A stretch of DNA of 12,724 bases from Fimenecus sp963624605 (lineage in GTDB: Bacteria; Bacillota; Clostridia; Oscillospirales; Acutalibacteraceae): assembly GCA_963624605.1 (NCBI GenBank), contig CAVFQD010000049.1, forward strand, positions 1-12,724. The letters run 5' to 3'. The translations under genes and the position numbers were made by a program. How positions within the stretch are numbered: position 1 is the stretch's first letter; every line of letters begins with the position of its first letter. Shown here piece after piece: positions 7,580-12,724 of the stretch. Under the pieces are notes generated by a model. The model worked only from the letters and a program-made list of their open reading frames with translations, was not told the origin of the DNA and did no database searches.

Positions 7580-7587
7580 GGAGCGGT

Positions 7588-8325
7588 ATGTTAAGAAAAG
7601 CAATTTTTTTACTTATAGTCTTTCTCACAAACATAATTCAGGGCATAACCGGCTTTGCGGGAACGGTTCTTGCAATGCCGCCGAGCGTGCTTGCGGTAGG
7701 CTTTGATACTGCGAAGCCTATACTGAATTTAATCGGAATATTGGCGGGCATTTATGTAGTTGCGATTTCGTACAGGCATATCGACAAAAAAGAGTTTTTT
7801 AAGTGTATGGGCGTTATGACCGTCGGAATTATAGCAGGCATATTCTTGAAATCCCTTTTCACGGGGAATGCGGGTCTGCTTTATAAAATCCTCGGCGGCA
7901 TAGTAATGCTTGTCGGCTTTTCGGGAGTGTACAAGACTTTTTTCAAAAAAAACGATACGGATAAGCCGCAGAACAAGGTTGTATCGTATCTGTTGCTTAT
8001 CTCCTCGGGCGTGGTACACGGTATGTTCGTGTGCGGCGGACCGTTGCTTGTAAGCTATCTTACGGGCAAGCTCAAGGACAAGCAGACTTTTAGAGCTACA
8101 ATTTCGGCTATATGGATAGTGTTGAATACAATAATACTGGTTTCCGATGTCAGGGACGGATATTTTACCCGTGATACGCTGATTTTGTCGGCGTTGGCAA
8201 GCGTTGTGCTGTTTGTCGGTATGGCTGTCGGCAACCTTTTGTACAAGAAAATGAGCCGTGAGCTGTTTATGAAAATCACATATGTTTTGCTTGTGATTTC
8301 GGGTGCGTCACTGTTCATAAAATAA
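7588..8325 (+). CDS. TauE/SafE (TSUP) family membrane exporter, probable DHPS/sulfonate exporter
   Basis: An integral membrane protein of 245 residues with about eight hydrophobic segments. The two half-repeats show the family's glycine-rich motifs: IIQGITGFAGT at 16-26 near the N-terminus and GVVHGMFVCGGPLLVSYLTG after mid-length. TauE/SafE proteins move small organosulfonates or sulfite across the membrane and occur at the end of many sulfonate catabolic operons. Here the expected cargo is 2,3-dihydroxypropane-1-sulfonate, or sulfolactate, leaving the cell. ATG 7588 is chosen because GAGGAG (7578-7583) lies just upstream and overlaps the isomerase stop codon. A TTG at 7567 would start inside the isomerase gene without a good site. 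No signal peptide is seen apart from the first membrane segment. Confidence 0.8.
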   Translation: MLRKAIFLLIVFLTNIIQGITGFAGTVLAMPPSVLAVGFDTAKPILNLIGILAGIYVVAISYRHIDKKEFFKCMGVMTVGIIAGIFLKSLFTGNAGLLYKILGGIVMLVGFSGVYKTFFKKNDTDKPQNKVVSYLLLISSGVVHGMFVCGGPLLVSYLTGKLKDKQTFRATISAIWIVLNTIILVSDVRDGYFTRDTLILSALASVVLFVGMAVGNLLYKKMSRELFMKITYVLLVISGASLFIK

Positions 8326-8339
8326 GAAAGGGGCGGAAT

Positions 8340-9536
8340 ATGAAACCGACGGGAATAAACCTTAACGATCTCAAAAACGCTAACCGTGCCGCGGTTTTGT
8401 ATCTGCTCAACCGTGAGGGAACGCTCTCACGCAAGGATATATCGGAAAGGCTCGGGCTTACGCCTGCCGCTGTAACAAAAATAACCCGTGAGCTTTTGTC
8501 ACTGGGGCAGATAATCGAAATAGGCGAGGCGGAGGAAAACCAAAAGGCAGGCAGAAAAAAGATTTTGCTCTCCCTCAATTCCGACGGCATTTTTGCGCTT
8601 GGAATAAGCCTTGAAGCTGACTTCTGCACCTACGGTGTTTTCAAAATTTCAGGCGAACGGGTGTTGAGCGAGAAAATTAAATTCGACCATGAAATACCGC
8701 CCGAAGAATTCTTAATGGAAATTTCCGACAGAGTTAATGCGGTTATTGAAAAATCGGGCGTTTCCCGTGAGAAAATAATCGGTGCAGGCGTCGGAACGGT
8801 AGGTTCGGTCAACGAAAACGGCGAGACTGTCGGGAAATACGGACTCTGGCACTCGGGCGTAAATATAAAATCGGTGCTCGAAAGTGCCCTCGGAGTAAAT
8901 GTGAGGGTGGAAAACAACATCAAGGCTTTTGTGCTCGCGCAGACCGTCTTTGCAGGCGAAACCGAGGGCAAAAACAAGCTGTTTATCAAATGGGGACCCG
9001 GCGTCGGCTCGGCAATCGTCATTGACGGCGAGGTCTTTTCAAGCAACAGAAATTCTGAGGCGGAGATAGGACATTATATCGTCCATCCGAACGGAACACC
9101 GTGCCGTTGCGGCCGCAGAGGATGTCTTGAAACCCATGTTTCAAAGAGTGCGATACTCGGCAGAATAAGGCAGAGCTATTCAAAGGAAAACACACCGAGG
9201 CTTTATAAGCTGACCGACGGCAATGCGGAAAACATCACCTTTGATATGATTTTCGACCCGAATATCCGTCTTGATAAAAGCGTCAGGGAAATAATCGACC
9301 GCCGTATAAACCGAATGGCAAGGGCGGTGGTCAACGCCGCAACGCTTTTTGATCCCGACGGCGTAATGCTGTTCGGCAATATGTTCACGGATAAAACGGT
9401 TGAAAAATTCATTTCGTATTGTAAGGGCTATTATGAGGAGTATTCGGAGAAATTCATTTCCGTCGCTCCGTTGCAGGATAAGGCGGATTATATCGGACCC
9501 GTTGCCCTTGTTGTGAAATATATGTTTTTGAAATAA
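8340..9536 (+). CDS. ROK-family transcriptional repressor (NagC/XylR type)
   Basis: 398 residues: an N-terminal winged helix-turn-helix (about 12-70, with LSRKDISERLGLTPAAVTKI as the HTH) followed by a ROK sugar-sensing domain. The ROK zinc motif is present: H245 (EIGHY), then C255, C257 and C262 in PCRCGRRGCLETH. The kinase catalytic aspartate of the usual END motif is replaced by Asn (ENN at 191-193), and no DIGGT-like ATP loop is seen near residue 88, so it should bind a sugar but not phosphorylate it. As last gene of the operon it is probably autoregulated. Its likely target is the inverted repeat at 431-455, with SQ or a sulfosugar intermediate as inducer (inference). E. coli uses a DeoR-family regulator for the same job. 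AGGGG at 8329-8333 precedes ATG by six bases. Confidence 0.85.
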   Translation: MKPTGINLNDLKNANRAAVLYLLNREGTLSRKDISERLGLTPAAVTKITRELLSLGQIIEIGEAEENQKAGRKKILLSLNSDGIFALGISLEADFCTYGVFKISGERVLSEKIKFDHEIPPEEFLMEISDRVNAVIEKSGVSREKIIGAGVGTVGSVNENGETVGKYGLWHSGVNIKSVLESALGVNVRVENNIKAFVLAQTVFAGETEGKNKLFIKWGPGVGSAIVIDGEVFSSNRNSEAEIGHYIVHPNGTPCRCGRRGCLETHVSKSAILGRIRQSYSKENTPRLYKLTDGNAENITFDMIFDPNIRLDKSVREIIDRRINRMARAVVNAATLFDPDGVMLFGNMFTDKTVEKFISYCKGYYEEYSEKFISVAPLQDKADYIGPVALVVKYMFLK

Positions 9537-9579
9537 AAAGCAATATGAGCGCTTATTCGCCCTTACGGGCGAGGTAAGA

Positions 9580-9598
9580 GTGAATAGTGAATAGTGAA
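9580..9598. repeat. Tandem heptamer GTGAATA, 2.7 copies
   Basis: GTGAATA occurs twice in tandem followed by GTGAA (9580-9586, 9587-9593, 9594-9598). It directly precedes the hairpin series. Too short and without spacers, so it is not a CRISPR array. Confidence 0.85.
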
Positions 9599-9646
9599 GA
9601 GGTGTGGGTGCTTCGCACGGATTAAAATTTATAGCGAACAGCGTAG

Positions 9647-9729
9647 GGCGGGGGTGATTCCCCTGACAGGGGAAATGTCTGCGTAAGCGGACAAAAGGGT
9701 GCCCGAATTCGGAAGAATTTGCTCCCGCC
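9647..9729. repeat. Multi-arm inverted-repeat element (REP/MITE-like)
   Basis: The outer arms GGCGGG (9647-9652) and CCCGCC (9724-9729) pair perfectly, and the stem can continue to 9657/9719 with G-U pairs, about 11 pairs in all. Inside are TTCCCCTGACAGGGGAA (9658-9674, perfect around a central A), TGTCTGC-GTAA-GCGGACA (9676-9693, one G-U) and the 10-bp palindrome CCGAATTCGG (9703-9712). The whole would fold as a closed multi-branched structure in DNA or RNA. It encodes no protein. A mobile palindromic repeat or a structured RNA are the alternatives. Confidence 0.65.
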
Positions 9730-9733
9730 GTTG

Positions 9734-9808
9734 TTTTATATCAAATCATCCGAGAAGTCTTGCTCTAATTCCGATGGGGCGAAAGCACAAATAGAAATTG
9801 ATATGAAA
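9734..9808. repeat. Imperfect inverted repeat next to the multi-arm element
   Basis: ATATCAA (9738-9744) faces TTGATAT (9798-9804). The arms extend by three T-A pairs beyond a T-G position (9734-9737 with 9805-9808). They enclose about 53 bases with no recognised content. It may form one end of the dispersed repeat or be chance in AT-rich DNA. Confidence 0.35.
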
Positions 9809-9841
9809 ATGCGGCTTGGCACTCCGCTTAAAATCCACTGC

Positions 9842-9874
9842 AAAAACAAAACCCACCGCTGACAACGGTGGGTT
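9842..9874 (-). terminator. Intrinsic terminator of galT
   Basis: ACCCACCG (9851-9858) and CGGTGGGT (9866-9873) form an eight-pair stem with a seven-base loop, plus an A-T pair outside. Read on the minus strand it is followed by TTTGTTTTT (9850-9842). It lies about 20 bases after the galT stop. On the plus strand only a distant short T-run (9886-9891) follows, so it might stop plus-strand transcripts weakly. Confidence 0.85.
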
Positions 9875-9893
9875 AATATTGTGCTCTTTTTAA

Positions 9894-11384
9894 TTATATG
9901 CTTTCAATAAATCTCATAAACGCTTTTCTGCCGTCCTCGGTGCACTTGTAAACGCCTGCGTCCTCAAGCACTCCGACAAACACTTTGCCGACCTCGGCTT
10001 TGAGTATTTCATCAACATTTTCAGCCGTGATTTCGCCGTAATTCGGCTTGAATTCGTCAACCCAATCCGCGTGCTTTTCAATCTTTTCATTCGAGCGTAT
10101 GTCCTTGCCGTTTACAATGTAATCCGCAAGAATTGCAAGCTCCTCTTTAAGCCTTGACGGAAGCACCGCAAGACCCATAACTTCGATAAGTCCGATGTTT
10201 TCTTTCTTGATGTGGTGGTACTTGTCGTGAGGATGGTAAACGCCGAGCGGATACTCCTCGGTCGTAATGTTGTTGCGCAGTGCAAGGTCAAGCTCAAAGG
10301 TGCTGCCGACCTTTCTTGCGATTGGCGTTATCGTGTTGTGCTTTTCGCCGTCTGTTTCGGCAAATATAAACGCCTCTTTGTCCGTATAGCTTCTCCACTT
10401 TTTAAGAATTATGTCTGCAAGCTCAATAATTCTGTCGCTGCTTTCACTGCGAAGCCTTATGACCGAAAGCGGCCATTTTACAATGCCTGCCTCGACATCT
10501 TCAAAATCCTTTATTGTAAAGTGCTTTTCAATCGGAGCCTTAGCCATTGCAAAGGTGTAATGACCGCCCTGATAATGGTCGTGAGAGAGGATAGAGCCGC
10601 CTACAATCGGAAGGTCTGCGTTTGAGCCGAGGAAGTAGTGCGGGAACTGCTTTACAAAGTCGAACAGCTTTATGAAAGTAGCCTTTTCAATCTTCATCGG
10701 GGTATGCTCGCCGTTAAAGACGATGCAGTGCTCGTTGTAGTAAACATAGGGCGAATACTGGAAGCCCCACGCCGTATTGTTTATGGTTACGGGGATAACC
10801 CTGTGGTTCTGCCTTGCGGGGAAATTCGCCCTGCCCGCATAGCCCTCGCACTCCTTACACAGCAGGCACTTCGGGTAGCCGCTCTGCTTTTGGAGCTTGG
10901 CTGCGGCAATGGCTTTCGGGTCCTTTTCGGGCTTTGAAAGGTTTATTGAAATGTCAATATCGCCGTACTCGCTCGGAACAGACCAGCGCATATCCTTCTT
11001 AATTCTGTACCTTCTTATATAGTCAGAGTCACCGCTCAATTTATAGAACCAGTCTGTGGCTTTTTCGGGGCTTTCGCCGTAGAGCTCACGGAATTTCTTT
11101 ATAACCTCGTGCGGCATAGGCATAAGGCAAGCCATAAGCTTTGCGTCAAACAAATCACGGTAAACTATGCTGTTTTCGATTATTCCGTTCTCTGCGGCAA
11201 AGTCGAGAAGCTCCCTGAGCGTGCTCTCAAGCTCGACATTTTCAACCGTTTCCGCCGGCTCCTTGTACTCGTCAAGGCGCAGAGCCTCGAGAATCCTGTT
11301 GGTAGCGTAGATTTTGTCGCAATCTTCTATAAGACCGTGTTCAAGTCCGTAAGTTACTAATTTCTTTATGCTTTCATATATCAT
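9894..11384 (-). CDS. galT: Galactose-1-phosphate uridylyltransferase, class II (Firmicutes type)
   Basis: Cytoplasmic Leloir-pathway enzyme exchanging UMP between UDP-glucose and galactose-1-phosphate. Length near 496 aa is typical of class II GalT, which is much longer than the E. coli-type enzyme. Recognisable segments, numbered from the upstream ATG, are PKCLLCKECEGYAGR (173-187) with paired cysteines, NNTAWGFQYSPYVYYNEHCI (204-223), and the active-site signature GSILSHDHYQGGHY (265-278), whose histidines include the UMP-accepting one. Two ATGs are possible. ATG at 11390 has GGGGG almost touching it, whereas ATG at 11384 sits seven bases after the same GGGGG (11396-11392), so I prefer the latter; the difference is two residues. 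No galK or galE lies in the window, and the gene has its own promoter and terminator. It points the opposite way to the sulfoquinovose operon and is functionally separate. Confidence 0.93.
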   Translation of the reverse strand: MIYESIKKLVTYGLEHGLIEDCDKIYATNRILEALRLDEYKEPAETVENVELESTLRELLDFAAENGIIENSIVYRDLFDAKLMACLMPMPHEVIKKFRELYGESPEKATDWFYKLSGDSDYIRRYRIKKDMRWSVPSEYGDIDISINLSKPEKDPKAIAAAKLQKQSGYPKCLLCKECEGYAGRANFPARQNHRVIPVTINNTAWGFQYSPYVYYNEHCIVFNGEHTPMKIEKATFIKLFDFVKQFPHYFLGSNADLPIVGGSILSHDHYQGGHYTFAMAKAPIEKHFTIKDFEDVEAGIVKWPLSVIRLRSESSDRIIELADIILKKWRSYTDKEAFIFAETDGEKHNTITPIARKVGSTFELDLALRNNITTEEYPLGVYHPHDKYHHIKKENIGLIEVMGLAVLPSRLKEELAILADYIVNGKDIRSNEKIEKHADWVDEFKPNYGEITAENVDEILKAEVGKVFVGVLEDAGVYKCTEDGRKAFMRFIESI

Positions 11385-11412
11385 TTTCATTCCCCCGTGC
11401 GGCGTTTTCTAT

Positions 11413-11441
11413 ATTGTAGCATTGCTTTTGCCCGTTTACAA
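11413..11441 (-). promoter_or_regulatory. Promoter of galT
   Basis: On the minus strand TTGTAA (11441-11436) is a four-of-six -35, then 17 bases, then TACAAT (11418-11413) as -10 with TGC just before it (extended -10). Transcription would begin near 11406, about 20 bases before the start codon. It lies between the TVP38-family stop and galT, so galT can be expressed on its own. Confidence 0.6.
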
Positions 11442-11450
11442 TAGCGAGCG

Positions 11451-12125
11451 TTATTTTTCCCTGCTTTTTCTGTCCTTTATCCATTTTATAATAATGTATA
11501 CAGCACTTATCGGCACGGCGCAGATTATAAGTCCGATAATAAGCTTCATAGGTATATAATCGTATGCCGCGTCGCCGAGCACCGTGAAGAGTATTACCCT
11601 CGGCGCAATTCCGAGAAGCGAAGCGAGAAAATATTTCGCAAACGGTATTTTCATTGAGCCGAAAAACAGGCTTGCAAAGTCGATGGGAAACACGGGTAAA
11701 AATCTTATTACAAAAATTGAGGCAAACTTATTCTTGTCCTCAAGCGCAAGTATCTTTTCGCCGCCCTTGCTCTTTTTCAAAAGATTGTTTACATATTCGC
11801 CGCCGACCAACAGCCCGAAAAGATACGATACCGTTATTTCTATTGCAATGCCGCAAAGGTTGATTATTACTGCCTGTGCGGTAGGGAACGCCATTCCCAC
11901 CGAAATGTACACAAGCGAAGCTGGGATTACGAACACCGCCCCTTTAACGCCGTAAATGCCCAGAACGCTCAACACCGCGAGCGCGACCGACGGCGAGTTT
12001 GCGACAATGCTTCTTATGTCTATGCTTGAAAGCTTGTCATAGTTTATTATTGCAACCGCCGTGACGGTAAACGCCAGAGCAAGGCGCAGTATAAGCTTGA
12101 CGGTTGATTTTTTATCTTTATTCAA
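11451..12125 (-). CDS. TVP38/TMEM64 family (VTT domain) membrane protein
   Basis: An integral membrane protein of about 224 residues with five to six hydrophobic segments. The SNARE-associated/VTT domain pattern is visible: a re-entrant-like FVIPASLVYISVGMAF stretch, then a middle segment GIAIEITVSYLFGLLVG, then the family motif FVIRFLPVFPIDFASLFFGSMKIPF. Bacterial relatives belong to the DedA-like superfamily linked to lipid scrambling or transport, but the exact role of TVP38-type members is mostly unknown. The start is unusual: AGGAG at 12138-12134 fits a TTG at 12125 with eight bases of spacing. The GTG at 12134 overlaps that AGGAG and is therefore unlikely; no early ATG exists. It has its own promoter upstream. 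No clear terminator follows before the galT promoter, so read-through into galT is possible. Confidence 0.8.
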   Translation of the reverse strand: MNKDKKSTVKLILRLALAFTVTAVAIINYDKLSSIDIRSIVANSPSVALAVLSVLGIYGVKGAVFVIPASLVYISVGMAFPTAQAVIINLCGIAIEITVSYLFGLLVGGEYVNNLLKKSKGGEKILALEDKNKFASIFVIRFLPVFPIDFASLFFGSMKIPFAKYFLASLLGIAPRVILFTVLGDAAYDYIPMKLIIGLIICAVPISAVYIIIKWIKDRKSREK

Positions 12126-12149
12126 CGGTATCACTCCTGACGAGGGAGT

Positions 12150-12178
12150 ATTGTATCACAATTACCGAAAAAAGACAA
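12150..12178 (-). promoter_or_regulatory. Promoter of the TVP38-family gene
   Basis: Minus-strand TTGTCT (12178-12173, four of six) and TACAAT (12155-12150) are 17 bases apart. TGA directly before the -10 gives an extended -10. The start would fall near 12143, just ahead of the AGGAG of the TVP38 gene, giving a very short leader. The -35 overlaps the T-run of the upstream terminator. Confidence 0.55.
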
Positions 12179-12211
12179 ACGGGAACAGTAAAAAACCGTT
12201 CCCGTCTGTCT
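12167..12211 (-). terminator. Intrinsic terminator of the small membrane-protein gene
   Basis: ACGGGAAC (12179-12186) pairs with GTTCCCGT (12198-12205). The stem goes on past an A-C mismatch with GT/AC, and AGAC/GTCT (12173-12176/12208-12211) pair outside a small internal loop. On the minus strand it runs into TTTGTCTTTTTT (12178-12167). It lies about 55 bases beyond the stop of the gene ending at 12266. Confidence 0.75.
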
Positions 12212-12265
12212 GTGTGTGAAAAATCTATTATGGAAAGAGAAAAGCAAAATAATTCTTACGCCGCC

Positions 12266-12511
12266 TTATGCGACATCGAAAGAATGGGGGGTATTGTCCG
12301 TATGGGGCTTTCTGCCTTTTACAACACGGAAATCTCTGTTCTTTCTCATCTGTTCGAGTTTCTTTCTTTTCTTATATCTGCGGTAGTTTACGACAATTAC
12401 CATCTTGACATACTGTTCAAACTTGATAACCTCTTTTTCGTGAATAAAACCGTATATAAGAAGTAAAACAACCGCCAATTCAATGCCTGTTTTTGCGAAA
12501 ATAGCTAACAT
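12266..12511 (-). CDS. Small single-pass membrane protein under predicted SOS (LexA) control
   Basis: I do not recognise a named family. The 81 residues start with a short polar segment and a hydrophobic helix (about residues 9-23, IELAVVLLLIYGFIH). A second mildly hydrophobic piece (about 34-42, YVKMVIVVN) and a strongly basic tail (YRRYKKRKKLEQMRKNRDFR) follow, as expected for an N-out/C-in anchor with a cytoplasmic, positively charged tail. It is a real gene: GGAGG (12524-12520) is eight bases before ATG, a near-perfect promoter lies upstream, and a terminator lies downstream. The LexA-type boxes at the promoter suggest induction by DNA damage. Small membrane proteins under LexA control in other bacteria (YneA, SidA, DivS) inhibit cell division, so that is one hypothesis. 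No LysM domain is present, and sequence similarity to those proteins is not evident. Confidence 0.72.
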   Translation of the reverse strand: MLAIFAKTGIELAVVLLLIYGFIHEKEVIKFEQYVKMVIVVNYRRYKKRKKLEQMRKNRDFRVVKGRKPHTDNTPHSFDVA

Positions 12512-12533
12512 AATAATTTCCTCCGTTCACTGC

Positions 12534-12547
12534 CGAACATTCGTTCT
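12534..12547. promoter_or_regulatory. LexA (SOS) box, perfect core
   Basis: CGAACATTCGTTCT contains GAAC-ATTC-GTTC (12535-12546), the perfect GAAC-N4-GTTC core of the Gram-positive LexA/DinR operator. Against CGAACRNRYGTTYC only two positions differ. It lies about 10-23 bases downstream of the expected start of transcription of the small membrane-protein gene, where LexA would block the polymerase. Confidence 0.72.
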
Positions 12548-12563
12548 TGCTGATTACACCCTT

Positions 12564-12591
12564 ATTATAGCATGCATTTTTTATTTGTCAA
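12564..12591 (-). promoter_or_regulatory. Near-consensus promoter of the small membrane-protein gene
   Basis: Minus strand: TTGACA (12591-12586), a 16-base spacer, then TATAAT (12569-12564), with TGC directly before the -10 (extended -10). Both hexamers are perfect. Such a strong promoter normally needs a tight repressor, in line with the LexA box just downstream. The start should be near 12557, leaving a leader of roughly 45 bases. Confidence 0.85.
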
Positions 12592-12603
12592 CACAAATGT
12601 TCG
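12590..12603. promoter_or_regulatory. Second, degenerate LexA-like box over the -35
   Basis: Read on the minus strand, CGAACATTTGTGTT (12603-12590) keeps the CGAAC half-site and 11 of 14 positions of CGAACRNRYGTTYC but lacks a good second half. It overlaps the -35 hexamer. Together with the perfect box it would bracket the promoter; on its own it is weak evidence. Confidence 0.4.
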
Positions 12604-12641
12604 AAAATTTTTATAGCAGAGTACCGATAAACGGACTTTGC

Positions 12642-12664
12642 TTATATTTTTTTGAAAAATATAA
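12642..12664. other. A/T-only hairpin in the AT-rich edge region
   Basis: TTATATTTTT (12642-12651), loop TTG, AAAAATATAA (12655-12664): ten perfect A-T pairs. Without GC pairs and without an extra T-run it is not a convincing terminator. The surrounding 12604-12700 is very AT-rich and seems to hold no gene; it may act as an upstream promoter element. Confidence 0.4.
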
Positions 12665-12701
12665 AAAAATCTTGTTTTCATTATATGATCTATCCTGAAA
12701 G

Positions 12702-12723
12702 TATAATACCACAATATATTGTG
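12702..12723 (+). promoter_or_regulatory. -10 box with an NrdR-box palindrome at the right edge
   Basis: TATAAT (12702-12707) is followed by CACAATATATTGTG (12710-12723), a perfect 14-bp palindrome matching all core positions of the NrdR box as I recall it (acaCwAtATaTwGtgt). It covers the expected start of a rightward transcript. A looser copy (10 of 16 positions) starts 31 bases upstream at 12678, the helical spacing usual for paired NrdR boxes. No good -35 is seen. The gene controlled would lie beyond the window. Confidence 0.55.
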
Positions 12724-12724
12724 C

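Larger units (their letters stand above)
9537..9841. other. Gene-free, hairpin-rich intergenic region downstream of the operon
   Basis: No credible coding frame with a ribosome binding site is seen on either strand. The stretch holds hairpin CGCCC-TTAC-GGGCG (9558-9571), a tandem heptamer (9580-9598), hairpin GTGC-TTC-GCAC (9608-9618), the multi-arm element at 9647-9729, an imperfect inverted repeat 9734-9744/9798-9808, and a weak GCGG...CCGC stem (9811-9827). None is followed by a T-run on the plus strand, so the end of the sulfoquinovose transcript is not obvious. The composition resembles dispersed intergenic repeats I recall from gut Clostridia. Confidence 0.6.

Noticed and set aside
8340..9536. 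ROK protein as a sugar kinase
   Set aside because: It has an N-terminal helix-turn-helix and lacks the catalytic Asp and the ATP-binding loop.
9580..9598. Short direct repeats as a CRISPR array
   Set aside because: The repeat unit is seven bases, contiguous and without spacers; no cas genes are present.
9811..9828. Possible tRNA or tRNA remnant around GCGGCTTGGCACTCCGC
   Set aside because: Only a four-pair stem is found; no cloverleaf arms, T-loop or acceptor stem can be drawn.
12104..12466. Plus-strand open frame of 120 codons
   Set aside because: It lies antisense over the terminator and the small membrane-protein gene, starts with no ribosome binding site, and its protein has no recognisable features.
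12483..12698. Plus-strand open frame of 71 codons
   Set aside because: It runs through the promoter, the LexA boxes and AT-rich non-coding DNA, without a ribosome binding site.

Overview
The window looks like a chromosomal segment of a gut-type anaerobic Bacillota, probably class Clostridia and near Oscillospirales/Ruminococcaceae. The basis is the class II GalT, strong Gram-positive Shine-Dalgarno sites, a Bacillus/Clostridium-type LexA box, and a hairpin-rich intergenic repeat. This taxonomic call is inference; no rRNA or marker gene is present.

Left edge (1-472): the C-terminal end of an FGGY sugar kinase, an intrinsic terminator, then a promoter (TTGACA-N18-TAAAAT). The promoter is followed by a long inverted repeat over the expected transcription start, which is a good operator candidate.

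Core (473-9536): eight tightly packed plus-strand genes form one operon. I read it as a sulfoquinovose (SQ, 6-deoxy-6-sulfoglucose) catabolic cluster of the transaldolase ('sulfo-TAL/SFT') type. In order it encodes a YihQ-like GH31 sulfoquinovosidase, a GPH-family cation symporter, a sulfofructose transaldolase, a YihU-like 3-sulfolactaldehyde (SLA) reductase, a DUF4867 cupin-like protein of unknown role, an L-fucose-isomerase-like SQ isomerase, a TauE/SafE-type exporter and a ROK repressor. The inferred flow is: import of SQ or its glycosides, intracellular hydrolysis to SQ, isomerisation to sulfofructose, transfer of the C3 unit to glyceraldehyde-3-phosphate to give fructose-6-phosphate plus SLA, reduction of SLA to 2,3-dihydroxypropane-1-sulfonate (DHPS) with NADH reoxidation, and DHPS export. 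The pathway is known in Bacillota. The less expected details here are substitutions at sulfonate-binding positions in the GH31 (Arg to Gln) and the SLA reductase (Arg to Lys), and the unassigned DUF4867 protein.

Middle (9537-9893): gene-free, with a tandem heptamer, several hairpins and a multi-arm inverted-repeat element, then the terminator of the minus-strand galT.

Right part (9894-12724, minus strand): galT (class II galactose-1-phosphate uridylyltransferase), a TVP38/TMEM64 (VTT-domain) membrane protein, and a small single-pass membrane protein. The last is driven by a near-consensus promoter with a perfect GAAC-N4-GTTC LexA box just downstream of the start, so it should be SOS-induced. 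At the right edge a 14-bp perfect palindrome matches the NrdR box just after a TATAAT, which predicts a ribonucleotide-reductase-related gene to the right of the window.
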